Source: Gemmatimonadota bacterium
GTDB taxonomy: Bacteria > Gemmatimonadota > Gemmatimonadetes > Gemmatimonadales > GWC2-71-9
Reading direction: 5' to 3'
DNA length: 64,000 bases
Assembly (NCBI GenBank): GCA_025357945.1
Contig: JANYLJ010000067.1
Span: forward strand, 1 to 64,000
Shown here: positions 26,006-34,750 of the stretch, in pieces
How positions within the stretch are numbered: position 1 is the stretch's first letter
Layout: the number at the start of each line of letters is the position of its first letter
Notes under the pieces: generated by a model
What the model saw: only the letters and a program-made list of their open reading frames with translations
Database searches by the model: none
What the model was told of the DNA's origin: nothing
Position numbers and translations under genes: made by a program

Positions 26006-26239
26006 TGAGACTCCGGGAGTCCCCGAGGTCGCGGTCGTCGTGGAGCAGTGGGATCCGTTCGGCCGCCCGACGCAACAGCGGCGTCGGATGCAGCCAAACG
26101 GACCCACTGCCCCACGCCTCCGTATTGAGAGGATCCGCGTCGGGTGGTACTTTTCAGTGATCGACCAAGGTGATGCCACCGAATACTGCCACCGAAACGC
26201 CGCCCCACCTAGGGCCTGACTGGAAGGTCTATCATCAAG
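26006..26239. other. Divergent intergenic region between permease and ctaB
   Basis: This 234-bp gap must hold the promoters for both the permease and ctaB. I see no convincing sigma-70 boxes, riboswitch or repeat. The right end (TGACTGGAAGGTCTATC) places a possible GGAAGG ribosome-binding region before the ctaB ATG. Confidence 0.5.
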
Positions 26240-27237
<998 letters not shown>

Positions 27238-27238
<1 letters not shown>

Positions 27239-27348
27239 CGAGAGACGAGAGACGAGAGAGGAGAGACGGGAGGGTCGCCGCGGGCCGCGTTCGGCTCAGG
27301 ACGCGGGCTTTTCTCGTCTCTCGTCTCTCGTCTCTCGTCGCTCGTCGT
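27238..27348. repeat. Inverted pair of heptamer tracts between ctaB and the ABC exporter
   Basis: The left arm (27238 to about 27270) is purine-rich ACGAGAG, starting at the ctaB stop codon. The right arm (about 27311-27346) is pyrimidine-rich CTCTCGT. The loop is about 40 nt of unrelated GC-rich sequence. Just right of it, CGTCGTTCGCTGTTGC occurs twice (about 27338-27356 and 27372-27388), the second copy inside the first codons of the ABC exporter. The two flanking genes run in the same direction. Confidence 0.93.
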
Positions 27349-27359
27349 TCGCTGTTGCC

Positions 27360-29150
27360 GTGAGCGCCGTCTCTCGTCGTTCGCTGTTGCGTCTCTGGCC
27401 CCGGGTCCGGCCCTACCGCAACGGCCTGTACATCGCCCTCGTCGCACTCCTGCTCGCCTCCGTCATCACCCTCGCCTTTCCGCTTGCCGTCGGCTTCCTG
27501 CTCGACGCCGCATTCGTGCACAAGGACGGCGCGCTGCTCAATCGGATCGCCCTCGGACTGCTGACGCTCTTCGCGATCCAGGCGGTGCTCAACTACATCC
27601 AGACCTATTGGCTCTCCGCCACCGGTGAACGCGCCGTGGCGGGGCTGCGTCGCGAACTGTTCGCCAAGCTGCTCGAGATGCCGCCGGGGTTCTTTGCCGA
27701 CCGCCGCACCGGTGAGCTGACCTCCCGGCTCACGATCGACATCGGCCTGGTCCAGGGCGTGATGAGCCACCAGCTCGCCGAGGGGCTGCGACAGGCGCTG
27801 GCGCTCGCGGGCGGCGTGGTGATGCTCTTCCTGATGCAGTGGCGGCTGATGCTCACGGTCCTCGGCGTGGTGCCGATCGTGATCGCGTCCGGCTTCTTTT
27901 TCGGGCGCCGGCTCCGCCGGATGACCACCAGCGTACAGGACCAGGTGGCGGATGCCACCGCGGTGGCCGAAGAGGCCTTCAGCCAGATCCGCGTGGTACA
28001 AGGGTTTGCGCAGGAATCACACGAACGTGATCGCTACGGCACCCGGATCGCGAGCGTGATCCGGACGGCACTGCAGCGAGCCCGTTCGCGGGGGATGTTT
28101 TTCGGGGTGCTCACGTTCACGGCGTTCGGTGCCGTGACCGCTGTGATGTGGCAGGGAGGTCGGCTCGTCCTGGCTGATCGGCTCACACCGGGCGCCCTGG
28201 TGCAGTTCCTCCTCTATACGGTCACCATTGCCGCCGCGATCGGTGCGTTGACGTCGTTCTACGCGGCGTACCAGGAAGCGATCGGTGCCGCTGAACGGGT
28301 GTTCCAGTTGCTGGAGACCGCGTCGCCGATCGCCGACCCGCCGCACCCGGTACCGCTGCCGCAGCCGGTGCGTGGCGAAGTGGAGTTTCGCGACGTGCGC
28401 TTCCGCTATCACCTCACCGGCGACCATGGCCCGACCCTGGACCACCTGTCGTTGCACATCCGCCCCGGCGAGGTGGTCGCCCTGGTCGGGCCGTCGGGTG
28501 CCGGAAAGACCACGATCGCCTCGCTGCTGCCCCGCTTCTGGGATGTCGAAGGCGGTGGCATCTTCCTCGATGGCATCGATGTCCGCCAACTGGCGCTGAG
28601 CGAGCTGCGGCGCAATATCGGGACGGTGCCGCAGGAACCGACGCTGTTCAGCGGCACGGTGCGCGACAACATCGCCTACGCGCGTCCCGACGCGACGGAC
28701 GACGAGGTGGCGGCCGCCGCGCGGGTCGCGAACGCGCACGAATTCATCACCCGGCTGCCGGAGCGTTACGACACCATCGTGGGGGAACGGGGGGTCAAGC
28801 TATCCGGCGGCCAGCGCCAGCGGATCGCGATCGCCCGCGCCGTGCTCAAGAACCCCACGGTACTGGTGCTCGACGAAGCGACCAGTTCACTCGACAACGA
28901 GAGCGAGCGCCTGGTGGAGGCGGCGCTCGAACGGCTGCTGGTGGGTCGCACCACGCTGATCATCGCCCACCGCCTGAGCACGGTGCAACGGGCCGATCGC
29001 CTGGTGGTACTGGATCGTGGCCAGATCGTGGAAGAAGGGACGCACGCCGAGTTGCTGCGCCAGGGCGGGGTGTACGCGCGACTCTTCCAGATGCAGTGGC
29101 GGGATGGCGAAGATATTACCGCGGCGCTGGCGGCGATGGCCGGAAGCTGA
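27360..29150 (+). CDS. ABC exporter, fused permease and ATPase (MsbA/multidrug-like)
   Basis: Half-size ABC exporter that acts as a dimer, 596 residues. Six-helix transmembrane domain (about 1-310), then an ATPase domain with Walker A GPSGAGKTT, signature LSGGQRQRIAIARA, Walker B VLVLDEATSSLDNES and the switch His in IIAHRLSTV. The start used (GTG 27360) makes the first nine or so residues (MSAVSRRSLLR) from repeat-like DNA; the true start could be slightly downstream. The substrate is unknown; lipid or drug export are typical. Its 3' end was copied twice into the region downstream (30169 and about 30674). Confidence 0.92.
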   Translation: MSAVSRRSLLRLWPRVRPYRNGLYIALVALLLASVITLAFPLAVGFLLDAAFVHKDGALLNRIALGLLTLFAIQAVLNYIQTYWLSATGERAVAGLRRELFAKLLEMPPGFFADRRTGELTSRLTIDIGLVQGVMSHQLAEGLRQALALAGGVVMLFLMQWRLMLTVLGVVPIVIASGFFFGRRLRRMTTSVQDQVADATAVAEEAFSQIRVVQGFAQESHERDRYGTRIASVIRTALQRARSRGMFFGVLTFTAFGAVTAVMWQGGRLVLADRLTPGALVQFLLYTVTIAAAIGALTSFYAAYQEAIGAAERVFQLLETASPIADPPHPVPLPQPVRGEVEFRDVRFRYHLTGDHGPTLDHLSLHIRPGEVVALVGPSGAGKTTIASLLPRFWDVEGGGIFLDGIDVRQLALSELRRNIGTVPQEPTLFSGTVRDNIAYARPDATDDEVAAAARVANAHEFITRLPERYDTIVGERGVKLSGGQRQRIAIARAVLKNPTVLVLDEATSSLDNESERLVEAALERLLVGRTTLIIAHRLSTVQRADRLVVLDRGQIVEEGTHAELLRQGGVYARLFQMQWRDGEDITAALAAMAGS

Positions 29151-29380
29151 CGCGCACGGTGGCCTGAACGCCTACGGTTCACGAACGTCGAATACGACGC
29201 CTTCGCTGGTGAAGAGCGGAAGGGGGTCGCCGTTCGCGCGCATCGAATCAAGGTGCATGACGACGGCCTCCCGCATTAGCGATTCGGTTTCCTCCCTGCT
29301 CGCTGCCGCGGCGACGCACCCGGGAAGATCCGGTGCGTAAGCGCCGAAGCCGTTGCCGGTCGGCTCAACAACTACGAGTA
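29005..29380. repeat. Segmental duplication, copy 1 (ABC 3' end plus hicB)
   Basis: This 376-bp stretch matches 30169-30544 base for base without insertions or deletions and with few substitutions (roughly 95 percent by eye). It holds the last 48 or so codons of the ABC exporter and most of a minus-strand hicB-like gene. The match ends exactly where the terminal inverted repeat beginning TGTTCGCGCCGG starts at 29381. Confidence 0.93.
29172..29380 (-). pseudogene. 5'-truncated HicB-like antitoxin (copy 1)
   Basis: The minus-strand reading frame encodes LVVVEPTGNGFGAYAPDLPG and the rest of a HicB-type fold, nearly identical to the intact copy at 30336-30575. The first ten or so codons, including the start, are missing. 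Homology stops at 29380, where the inverted repeat of the neighbouring segment begins, and no replacement start codon is in frame. It is probably inactive. Confidence 0.8.
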
Positions 29381-29465
29381 TGTTCGCGCCGGTTTGAAAT
29401 GTCCCATTTCCCCTGCTCGTAAGTCGCAGCGAAGCGGGCTTGTCTCGACGGGATCCGGGTCCGCG

Positions 29466-29816
29466 CTAGGGCGCCCCCAGCGCCTGGCGCAGTTCTCGCT
29501 GGAGCTGCGGGATCTTCTGTTGAATGACGTCCCAAACAAGTTCGTAGTCGACACCGAAATAGTCGTGAATGAGCCGGTCCCGCATACCGGTGATCGCGCG
29601 CCATTCAATCGCGGCATACTGGTCCCGCGTTGACAGCGGGACCTTCTTGGCTGCCTCACCGATGATTTCCAGGCTGCGGGCAAACGCGCGTTGCAGCGTA
29701 GCGTCGCCGGCAAATTGTGTCGCGGTCACGCCAGCGCTGGTTTGCAGGAGATAGTCCGTTTCCACCAGCATGTGCCGTAGGTACTCACGCGGCGGGAAGG
29801 ACATCCGCCGCGTCAC
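29466..29816 (-). CDS. hepT: HepT-like HEPN toxin (DUF86)
   Basis: Ribonuclease-type HEPN domain protein, 116 residues (or 112 from the internal ATG at 29804). The catalytic Rx4-6H motif with following Tyr is RDRLIHDYFGVDYE (about residues 79-92). The family toxin cleaves RNA and is silenced by its MntA partner, which AMPylates the Tyr near the active site. It overlaps the upstream mntA-like gene by about 20-32 bases, the standard antitoxin-first arrangement. It sits inside the TIR-bounded segment 29381-30673. Confidence 0.88.
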   Translation of the reverse strand: MTRRMSFPPREYLRHMLVETDYLLQTSAGVTATQFAGDATLQRAFARSLEIIGEAAKKVPLSTRDQYAAIEWRAITGMRDRLIHDYFGVDYELVWDVIQQKIPQLQRELRQALGAP

Positions 29817-30102
29817 GAAGAATGTGGGACCGCATGGATGGCGACAACGACTCGGGCGTGACCAATTCGACAGAGTGGTTGAGCAACTGTTCGAGCAACT
29901 CGGCGAGGCCGAAAAAACGATCGTAGCTCTTTTGACCCGGTGCGAATTCCACGAGGAAATCGACGTCGCTATCCGGACGGGCGGTATCTCGCCGAACCGA
30001 CCCGAACAGCGCCAAGCGCCGAACGCCCAAGCGGACGATATCCGCCTGGGCGCCCGCCACTCGCGCCGTGACTTCCCTTGAAGTAAGAACGTCGGCTCTC
30101 AT
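29785..30102 (-). CDS. mntA: MntA-like nucleotidyltransferase antitoxin
   Basis: Minimal nucleotidyltransferase of the DNA polymerase beta superfamily, 105 residues. The GSx10DxD signature is GSVRRDTARPDSDVDFLVEF (about residues 34-53), with both metal-binding Asp residues present. In the HepT-MntA system this enzyme adds AMP to the HEPN toxin. The gene is immediately upstream of and overlapping hepT on the same strand. All catalytic features look intact. Confidence 0.9.
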   Translation of the reverse strand: MRADVLTSREVTARVAGAQADIVRLGVRRLALFGSVRRDTARPDSDVDFLVEFAPGQKSYDRFFGLAELLEQLLNHSVELVTPESLSPSMRSHILRDAADVLPAA

Positions 30103-30168
30103 GGCTCCAATCTACGCCATTGATGTGCCGCTTGTCACGGGAGCGCTTCCTGGCCGGGATGGGTGGCG

Positions 30169-30314
30169 TTGTGCTCGATCGCGGCCAGATCGTGGCAGAA
30201 GGGACGCACGCCGAGTTGCTGCGCCAGGGCGGCGTGTACGCGCGGCTCTTCCAGATGCAGTGGCGGGATGGCGAAGATATTACCGCGGCGCTGGCGGCGA
30301 TGGCCGGAAACTGA
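30169..30314 (+). pseudogene. Duplicated 3' end of the ABC exporter gene (copy 2 fragment)
   Basis: It encodes the last 48 residues of the exporter ATPase (VLDRGQIVAEGTHAELLRQG and on to the stop) with a few substitutions. The sequence before 30169 is unrelated to the exporter. A short frame from 30120 could be translated but cannot make a functional ATPase. It is part of the 376-bp duplication. Confidence 0.9.
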
Positions 30315-30335
30315 CGCGCACGGTGGCCTGAACGC

Positions 30336-30575
30336 CTACGGTTCACGAACGTCGAATACGACGTCTTCGCTGGTGAAAACCGGAAGGGGGTCGCCGTTCG
30401 CTCTTACCGAATCAAGGTGCATGACGACAGCCTCCCGCATTAATGATTCGGTTTTCTCCCGGCTCGCTGCCGCGGCGACGCACCCGGGAAGATCCGGTGC
30501 GTAAGCGCCGAAGCCGTTGCCGGTCGGCTCAACAACTACGAGTAGCCGACTCGTCAAGTGAGCAGGATAGCACAT
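30336..30575 (-). CDS. hicB: HicB-like antitoxin, orphan
   Basis: Seventy-nine residues with the partial RNase H fold of HicB antitoxins: LVVVEPTGNGFGAYAPDLPG (residues 12-31), then CVAAAASREKTESLMREAV and a helix HLDSVRANGDPLP. The ATG at 30573-30575 has no clear ribosome-binding site. No DNA-binding C-terminal extension is present, and no HicA-like toxin gene lies next to it. It is the intact copy; the other (29172-29380) lacks its start. It may act alone, be a remnant, or protect against a HicA elsewhere. Confidence 0.75.
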   Translation of the reverse strand: MCYPAHLTSRLLVVVEPTGNGFGAYAPDLPGCVAAAASREKTESLMREAVVMHLDSVRANGDPLPVFTSEDVVFDVREP

Positions 30576-30673
30576 TCCTCAAGCTGGACGGCCTGGTCAT
30601 CATCGACTAGCGCCGGAGTAAAATTACCCATGATCGTCGGGCGGAAGTGGGACATTTCAAACCGGCGCTAACA

Positions 30674-30720
30674 TGTGGCGAGACGGCGAGGATATCATGG
30701 CGGCGCTGGTGGCGCTCTCC
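30674..30720 (+). pseudogene. Third, degenerate fragment of an ABC exporter 3' end
   Basis: Directly outside the right terminal inverted repeat, TGGCGAGACGGCGAGGATAT and the following bases encode WRDGEDIMAALVA, aligning with WRDGEDITAALAA at the exporter C-terminus. The codons differ more than in copy 2, so it may come from a paralogue or an older event. The rest of the gap to 30833 holds nothing recognisable. Confidence 0.6.
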
Positions 30721-30833
30721 GTCGCGGAGCGTCGAAGGGCCTCAAAATCCTGCTGCGGAAAATTGAGGCCGATCGGCACTCAGTTGCGTTTACCGCGCGC
30801 CCGCTGTCGCAGAGCGGCCCGAGGAAACAGAAT

Positions 30834-31322
30834 TCATGGCGACACGACCGTGACTCGCTTTCCTCCCCACTTACCTGTAACGATGAACCCCGCAGCATTC
30901 AACTGGACGACGGCATTTCCCGTCATGGAGCCGGCGTGGTACCGTCCTGTGATCGGGATGACATCGGTGAGCGGAATGCTGAAGGAGGCCGGACTTGCGG
31001 ACGGTGACCGTACGGAAACGTTACTTCCGGATGCGACGTAAGCCGAGGCAATGTTGTTGCACGTCTCATTGGGCGATTTGTTGGTTACGTCGTAGACGAT
31101 ATCGAAGTCGGTGTTGATCGAAACCGTATCAACGCCCGTGGCTGCCACAACCGTGAGCGAATCGCAGTCGAGCAAATGCGCGGTGGGACCTTTCTTTATA
31201 GCGACCTGATCCGGTGCGGTGAGGTCTCCTGCCCCGGCGCAGCCGAGGCAGATCACAACTGCGATGCTACCGAACAGGATTGGTGCGATCCGCCGGCCGG
31301 TGCCTGCGACGCGCGTATACAT
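30834..31322 (-). CDS. Exported protein of unknown function (probable lipoprotein)
   Basis: 162 residues, not recognised. The N-terminus has a basic start, a hydrophobic core (IAPILFGSIAVVICLGC) and a Cys that could be lipidated, although the lipobox (CLGC) is not canonical. The mature part is Thr/Ser/Val-rich with two cysteines (LLDCDSL and NETCNNI) and a predicted immunoglobulin-like beta pattern. It lies between the TIR-bounded segment and the IS21 insertion, so its surroundings are rearranged. Its promoter region is about 100 bp from the IS left end. Confidence 0.65.
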   Translation of the reverse strand: MYTRVAGTGRRIAPILFGSIAVVICLGCAGAGDLTAPDQVAIKKGPTAHLLDCDSLTVVAATGVDTVSINTDFDIVYDVTNKSPNETCNNIASAYVASGSNVSVRSPSASPASFSIPLTDVIPITGRYHAGSMTGNAVVQLNAAGFIVTGKWGGKRVTVVSP

Positions 31323-31497
31323 GGACTACCTCGCTTGGGAAGAAATGAGTCGGGCATGCGGACAGGAAGTTGTGACATGCACCAACAGGCTGCTATGACG
31401 CGCCGAGCGATATGACGGCCTGAGTGTCATCGATCGTGTGAAACTCCCCAGGTAGCGATCGTCTCAAACTCCCCACCCCGACTTCGGGAGTTGGGTC

Positions 31498-32811
31498 ATG
31501 ACCATGCGGCTGATCTGGCAGGACCAGGGGGACGGCAGGGCACTTTCCGAGCAACCTTGGCTCGGAGTCGGTACGATGGTGGCCGAAACGGTCGTGGAGC
31601 AGGTGGTGCAGGCGCTGGCCCGAGGCGAGGCGGTCTCTGCCATCGCGCGGGCCTATGGGATCGACCGCAAGACCGTGCGGCACTGGCGGCAGCGGGGTCG
31701 GTATGGCCCACGGACCCGCCGGCCCGTGGTGTCGTGCCTCGATCCGTATCGCGACTGGCTGACCCGCCGGGCGCCCGAAGTGGGCTATAACGCGGCGGTC
31801 CTCCACCGCGAGTTGTGCGAGCAGGGCTTCGTCGGCTCGGGGATCCTCGTCCGCCGGGCAGTCGCCCCGCTGCGGGCGACCGCCGTCCCGTCGCTGGCGA
31901 CGGTGCGCTTTGAGACCGGCCCGGGCGAGCAAGCGCAGGTCGACTTCGGCCAAGTCCGCGTCTGGATCGCCGACGTCGCGGAGGCGGCGCAGGTCTTCGT
32001 AATGACGCTGGGCTATTCGCGCCGGAGTTTTCCGGTTGCCTTTCCCCGGCAGCGGATGCGCGACTGGCTCGCCGGCCATGAGCTGGCGTTTCAGCACTTC
32101 GGCGGGGTGCCCGACACCGTCGTCATCGACAATGCGAAGGCGATGGTGCTGCGGCACACCCGCGAGACGATCCAGTGGCATCCGACCTATGCGGATTTCT
32201 GCGGCTACTATGGGGTCCGGCCGTGGGCGTGTGCGCCCTACCGGCCCCAGACGAAAGGCAAGGTGGAATCCGGCGTGAAATACGTGGCGCGCAATGCCCT
32301 CGCCGGCAAGCGGTTTCACTCCTGGACGCATCTCAATGCCTGGCTGCTCGAGTGGGCGACGACCATCGCCGATCAGCGGGAGCACGGGACCACGCACGAG
32401 ATCCCCGCCGTGCGTTTCGCGCAGGAGGCCCTCACCCCGCTCGACGGCCGGCCGGCGTAGGCCCTCGCGCATATTCGCGAACGGAAAGTCGCGACGGACG
32501 CCCTGGTCAGCATCGATGGCGCGCGCTACAGCGTCCCGGCGCAACTGGTCGGCGCGATGGTCACGGTGCGCGAGCACGCCAGCGATTTCACGATCTGGCA
32601 CCGGGACCGCGTCGTCGCCACGCATGCGCGGCACGCGCGCCACCAGGTCGTGATGCAGCCCGCGCATTACGCGGGCCTGCTCCGGGTCGACCAGACGCCG
32701 CTGGCGCAGCAGCCCCCGCAGTACGATCCGCGCTACCGCAGCACCGGCGTCGTGGAGGTCCGGGATCTCGCCGTCTATGCGCACTTTGCGACCGCGGCGT
32801 GTGGCGGATGA
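31498..32811 (+). pseudogene. istA: IS21 transposase IstA with an in-frame amber codon
   Basis: DDE transposase of IS21. The helix-turn-helix (about residues 40-65) is followed by the catalytic triad Asp149 (QVDFGQ), Asp211 (VVIDNAK) and Glu257 (KGKVESGVKY). Translation stops at a TAG at 32458-32460 (codon 321). The same frame then continues uninterrupted for 116 more codons (ALAHIRERKV onward, with SIDGARYSVPAQL, a typical IstA C-terminal domain) and ends in a TGA overlapping the istB start. A single base change, for example TAC to TAG, explains it. The truncated 320-residue product keeps the catalytic core but lacks the C-terminal domain. Confidence 0.9.
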
Positions 32812-33611
32812 CGCACGACACGATGTCCCCGGCGGTCGAGATGGAGCAGCTCGCCCAGCACTGCCAGCATCTGCGGCTGACGCGGGTGGGCCAGACGCTC
32901 TCGACGCTGCTCGAACAGGCCGCGCAGCAGGAGCTGAGTTACAGCGCGTTTCTGGCCACGGTCTTGGCGACCGAAGTCGCGGCCAAGCAGGCGAAGCACC
33001 AGACGATGCGCGAGCAGATGGCGCGCTTCCCGTTTCACAAAACGCTGGACGGCTTTGACTGGAAAGCCCAGCCGTCGATTGATCCAAAGGTCATCAAGGA
33101 GCTCGCCACCATGCGCTTCGTCGCCGACGGCGCCCATGCGCTGCTCCTCGGCCCCCCCGGGGTCGGCAAGACGCATCTCAGTGTCGCGCTGGGCCTCGAG
33201 GCGTGTCGCCTCGGCCTCCGGGTCATGTTTACGACCGCGACGGGGCTGATCACGACGCTGGGGAAGGCGCTCGACGAGAATCGGCTGGAGGAGCGCCTCA
33301 AGGTGCTGACCCAACCCAAGCTCCTGATCATCGACGAGATTGGCTACATCCCGATCGACCGGCAAGGGGCCAATCTCTTCTTTCAACTCGTCAGTCGGCG
33401 CTACGAGCGCGGCGCGATCCTGCTCACCAGCAATCAGGGGCTCGGGGCCTGGGGCGAGGTCTTTGGGGACGCCGTGATCGCCAGCGCGATCCTCGACCGG
33501 CTGCTGCACCACGCCACCACAGTCAATATCAAGGGCGATTCCTACCGGCTTCGCGAGAAGCGGAAGGCGGGGCTCGTCCGCTCGACCCTCACCGCTCAGC
33601 CTGAGCCGTGA
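32808..33611 (+). CDS. istB: IS21 helper ATPase IstB
   Basis: AAA+ ATPase of the DnaC/IstB family that selects targets and activates IstA, 267 residues. N-terminal helical domain, then Walker A LLGPPGVGKTHL (about residues 109-120), Walker B LLIIDEIGYIP and the sensor region LLTSNQGLGAWGEVF. The ATG at 32808 overlaps the istA frame's stop (ATGA). The gene looks intact. The open frame extends far upstream but that part is istA DNA in another frame. Confidence 0.95.
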   Translation: MTHDTMSPAVEMEQLAQHCQHLRLTRVGQTLSTLLEQAAQQELSYSAFLATVLATEVAAKQAKHQTMREQMARFPFHKTLDGFDWKAQPSIDPKVIKELATMRFVADGAHALLLGPPGVGKTHLSVALGLEACRLGLRVMFTTATGLITTLGKALDENRLEERLKVLTQPKLLIIDEIGYIPIDRQGANLFFQLVSRRYERGAILLTSNQGLGAWGEVFGDAVIASAILDRLLHHATTVNIKGDSYRLREKRKAGLVRSTLTAQPEP

Positions 33612-33760
33612 GCCTCACCGGGTGGGGAGGGTGAGACGATCGGTGGGTGGGGAGAATCAGACGATCATTGACACCTGAGCGAACCCCTCTTAGTTTCCGC
33701 CGTCGCAACCGATATTCTCGGAGCGTATCGCGCTGTGCGCTCCTCTAGCAGGTCGGTCGC

Positions 33761-34165
33761 ATGCCACCAGTTCCCGCTAACACGATGCCACACGTCAAAT
33801 CCCGCCTGGCCGACCAGATCGCCCCGCTCGTCGTCCGTGCGATACTCTCGTCGCCATACGCATATGAGTCTGCCGACGGCCTCGCCAAGCGGGTCGGCCT
33901 TCGTAATCGCCATCAGCTGAATCGGATACTGAACCGCGCCGGCCTGCCGAGCTACCGGGTGCTGGCCTCGTTCACGCGAGTGCTGGCGCTTCGGGATGGT
34001 GCCGTGGCCCGTCACAGATCGCTCTGCGTGGAAGTGATCGCGGTGGGGTATCAACCAGCATGGGCCTATCGGACGTGGAGGCGCGTGACTGGGCATCTCT
34101 GGTCGGAGCTGCGGAAGCTGAGTCACGACGACCTGGTTCAATTGGTGCTCGGGCACCGTGCCTAG
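33761..34165 (+). CDS. Stand-alone AraC-type helix-turn-helix protein
   Basis: 134 residues (126 from the internal ATG at 33785). The C-terminal two thirds look like an AraC/XylS DNA-binding domain: a first helix-turn-helix around ADGLAKRVGLRNRHQLNRIL (about 43-62) and a second helix pair around VEVIAVGYQPAWAYRTWRRV. There is no sensor domain. It probably is a small transcription factor; its target is unknown. It starts 87 bp past the IS21 right target duplication and ends one base from the stop of the convergent fragment at 34167. Confidence 0.65.
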   Translation: MPPVPANTMPHVKSRLADQIAPLVVRAILSSPYAYESADGLAKRVGLRNRHQLNRILNRAGLPSYRVLASFTRVLALRDGAVARHRSLCVEVIAVGYQPAWAYRTWRRVTGHLWSELRKLSHDDLVQLVLGHRA

Positions 34166-34166
34166 G

Positions 34167-34538
34167 TTACGACCGCGCGTTTCCACCATCGGCAACGAAC
34201 CGGGTCGTGCAGGTGGGCATCCGTCGCCACAGCGTCAGCTGCATCAAATCGGCGGGAGACCCGCCATTCGCTGGGGTAATGGTCGCTTGTCCCACCGTCC
34301 ACCCGAGCACGCCGCCGGCCGATGATCCCGCTGCAACCGGCCCCCACTCCCGGAACGCCGCGCTCGTCGCGATTTCGGCGCCGATGCACGCGGGACCGAC
34401 GTTCAGGTCACCGGTGAACGCGAACGTTGTCGCGTCCGGCGCGGCACACTTCGCCAAGGATTTCGCGGCACCATTCGCTCCGGCATCGCCAGAAAACCTC
34501 AAGTCCGCGACTATGAAGGGATCGCCGGGCGCGGCCAA
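34167..34538 (-). CDS. Unrecognised protein, probably N-terminally truncated
   Basis: The frame from a TTG at 34538 gives 123 residues with Gly/Ala-rich beta-type sequence (DPFIVADLRFSGDAGANGA) and three cysteines. The frame stays open about 70 bases further upstream with plausible coding sequence (TICAGFVVPHELPIPRLA) but has no ATG or GTG before a TGA near 34611. It may be the remains of a secreted protein whose 5' end was lost. Located next to the rearranged IS zone. Confidence 0.4.
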   Translation of the reverse strand: MAAPGDPFIVADLRFSGDAGANGAAKSLAKCAAPDATTFAFTGDLNVGPACIGAEIATSAAFREWGPVAAGSSAGGVLGWTVGQATITPANGGSPADLMQLTLWRRMPTCTTRFVADGGNARS

Positions 34539-34693
34539 CCGCGGAATCGGAAGTTCGTGCGGAACGACGAAGCCGGCGCAGATCGTCTGACGAACGGCCG
34601 CACCGCTCGTGAATCATAGCGCTTCGGGTCCGATGAGGACTACGACTAAGGTCAGGACTCAGCCCGTGAGGAATCGAGATGCGGGCAGGCGCA

Positions 34694-34729
34694 AACCGCC
34701 CCCGTCCGGATTCCCGGACGGGGGCGGTT
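34694..34729. terminator. Strong 16-bp stem-loop, likely transcription terminator
   Basis: Perfect 16-bp stem (AACCGCCCCCGTCCGG and its complement) with a 4-nt ATTC loop, 22 bases past the stop of the surface operon's last gene at 34751. Read on the minus strand, the stem is followed by TGCGCCTGCC rather than a T-run, so it may depend on structure more than on a U-tract. It closes the operon 34751-46479. Confidence 0.8.
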
Positions 34730-34750
34730 CTGCTACGTGCCGCGAAGCTA

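Larger units (their letters stand above)
29381..30673. mobile_element. 1.29-kb segment bounded by 31-bp terminal inverted repeats, carrying a toxin-antitoxin pair
   Basis: The left end TGTTCGCGCCGGTTTGAAAT (29381-29411) and the reverse complement of the right end (30643-30673) agree in 29 of 31 positions. The ends start with TG and finish with CA. The inside of the right end resembles termini of IS21-like elements, but no transposase gene remains. The cargo is hepT-mntA on the minus strand and duplication copy 2 (ABC fragment plus hicB). No target-site duplication is visible in the 5-6 bases outside. It may be a decayed IS or composite, or two IS remnants. Confidence 0.65.
31425..33673 (+). 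mobile_element. IS21-family insertion sequence with 6-bp target duplication
   Basis: The 2249-bp element carries istA and istB. The left terminus (31425-31477, TGTCATCGATCGTG start) and the reverse complement of the right terminus (33620-33673, TGTCAATGATCGTC start) match over about 50 bases. Each contains two tandem sub-repeats of a GATCGT-x-CTCCCCA block, the multiple-terminal-repeat layout of IS21. The element is flanked by direct repeats CCTGAG at 31419-31424 and 33674-33679, which shows a simple, fairly recent insertion. No interrupted gene is evident when the flanks are joined. Confidence 0.95.

Noticed and set aside
29160-29400. Short plus-strand frame at 29017-29340
   Set aside because: It is antisense to the hicB remnant and overlaps the ABC exporter end in another frame.
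32175-32807. istB extended upstream to a 478-residue protein
   Set aside because: That stretch is istA in a different frame; the ATGA overlap at 32808 is the normal IS21 start.
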